64,000 nt of DNA from Hypholoma sublateritium FD-334 SS-4 (taxonomy: Eukaryota; Basidiomycota; Agaricomycetes; Agaricales; Strophariaceae): positions 496,001 to 560,000 of the forward strand of contig KN817529.1 in the NCBI GenBank assembly GCA_000827495.1, read 5' to 3'. Position 1 is the stretch's first letter. Each line of letters starts with the position of its first letter. The notes beneath the pieces are model-generated. The model ran no database searches. It was not told the DNA's origin and saw only the letters and a list, made by a program, of their open reading frames with translations. Made by a program: the position numbers and the translations under genes. Shown here piece after piece: positions 63,238 to 64,000 of the stretch.

Positions 63238-64000
63238 TCTATACGGTGCAGCGAGTTTTCTGATTTACGTACTAAGATCTTTAACAATTTGGTCGTGACC
63301 TCGGATTCAATTTGACTTTGTGGACGAGTTTGGTTAGATTTTGCATTGCTTTACGGATATGTTGTAGGCCAATTGACACCAGTCATTATAAAAGCTGAGG
63401 CGAAGTGAGGCTTGAACGAAACTCGTTCTTGGAGCTGTCAATATGAAAATATGTCCGCAACGTAGTCAAACTAGGATTCGGCCTCGATTCGGCCCGCCGT
63501 TGCGCTTGGTTGCATACTTGCCACTCAATTGCCACTTGTTGAACGTTGAACACTGACCAGTGGCATCCCTTTCAATTTCCAGACTTACCCGACTTCAAAA
63601 AAGCTAACTGTTGCCGTGTAATTGCCCTGTTTTCGTCACGCCTTAGCCATGGAAATGCCTCGGAAGCCCCCGCTTTCGTTGTCTATTCGCGCGGTAGGAA
63701 CCTCTGAAGATTATGCATGTGCTACAACATACATCCTTAGTTTACAATTCTAAAATTGCATGGAGCATGAAGGTATTTCCCCGGCGGAATATTGCATTGC
63801 CTCTATCCGCCGTTCAACGTGAACTTGACATTCCGACTGTCTCTTTCTGAATCCTATATTACCAGACTCTGCATCCGTCGTTTATCCGCTCCTCTTGGAC
63901 AATGGACATGTGCACGGGGACGGGTAGCTCAACTCTATCGAAACTTGTCTTCTCGGAAAACGCGAGCCGAAGTTTTGTCGTTACCAGCTACTTATATTCA
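63238..64000. other. 3' flank of the OSH gene and possible gene start at the window edge
   Basis: A plus-strand ATG at 63649 (MEMPRKPPLSLSIRA) precedes a possible donor site at 63694, but the exon cannot be joined to a recognisable continuation before the window ends. No assignment is possible. Confidence 0.25.

Overview
The window is eukaryotic nuclear DNA from a fungus, most likely a mushroom-forming basidiomycete (Agaricomycetes). Genes are dense and lie on both strands. Coding regions are cut by many short introns of about 45-65 bases with GT-AG ends and CTGA/CTAA-like branch points. Two tRNA genes carry introns, and the proteins (MYND protein, flavin monooxygenase, chitin deacetylase with a Ser/Thr-rich arm, MAPKKK with an RA-like N-terminus) fit that group. 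The exact genus cannot be read from the sequence. There is no operon, CRISPR array, prophage or intact transposon.

Layout. 0.3-5.8 kb, plus strand: COX19, a secreted or membrane glycerophosphodiester phosphodiesterase, the Rieske protein RIP1 and a TMEM205-like membrane protein. 5.9-9.7 kb: U2 snRNP A' and the phosphoinositide phosphatase SAC1, divergent across 127 bases. 10.0-13.2 kb: a SET/NAP histone chaperone and a GPI-type chitin deacetylase. 14.2-17.5 kb: SR-protein kinase SRPK with a very long spacer. 17.5-20.3 kb is nearly gene-free. 20.3-24.9 kb: a FRAY/OSR1-like kinase, COP9 subunit CSN6 and tRNA-Lys. 25.1-30.0 kb: MCM5, a divergent PARG-like ADP-ribose glycohydrolase gene broken by four single-base frameshifts, and tRNA-Thr. 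30.3-37.8 kb: an MYND zinc-finger protein and the cell-wall-integrity MAPKKK BCK1. 38.0-44.6 kb: GID8, a macrodomain protein, a flavin monooxygenase, RRP15 and an AP-1 sigma subunit. 45.1-51.7 kb: a large chromodomain protein, RAB7/YPT7 and ATG16. 52.1-63.2 kb: PUB1/TIA-1, prohibitin PHB1, an ASNSD1-like asparagine-synthase protein, 6-phosphogluconate dehydrogenase and an OSH/OSBP lipid-transfer protein. A possible further gene starts near 63.65 kb.

Most genes are single-copy housekeeping functions that merely sit side by side: mitochondrial respiration (COX19, RIP1, PHB1), splicing (U2A', SRPK), ubiquitin control (CSN6, GID8), membrane traffic and lipid signalling (SAC1, AP-1, YPT7, ATG16, OSH), and wall biology (CDA, BCK1). 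The parts worth a second look are the chromodomain protein with a long unrecognised C-terminal region and a GC-AG intron inside its chromodomain, the MYND protein with a second inferred GC-AG intron, the frameshifted PARG-like locus, two candidate Atg8-binding motifs that appear at the ATG16 C-terminus if one intron is spliced, and the altered OSBP signature. I found no defence system or biosynthetic cluster. Exon joins were made by eye and have not been tested against transcripts.
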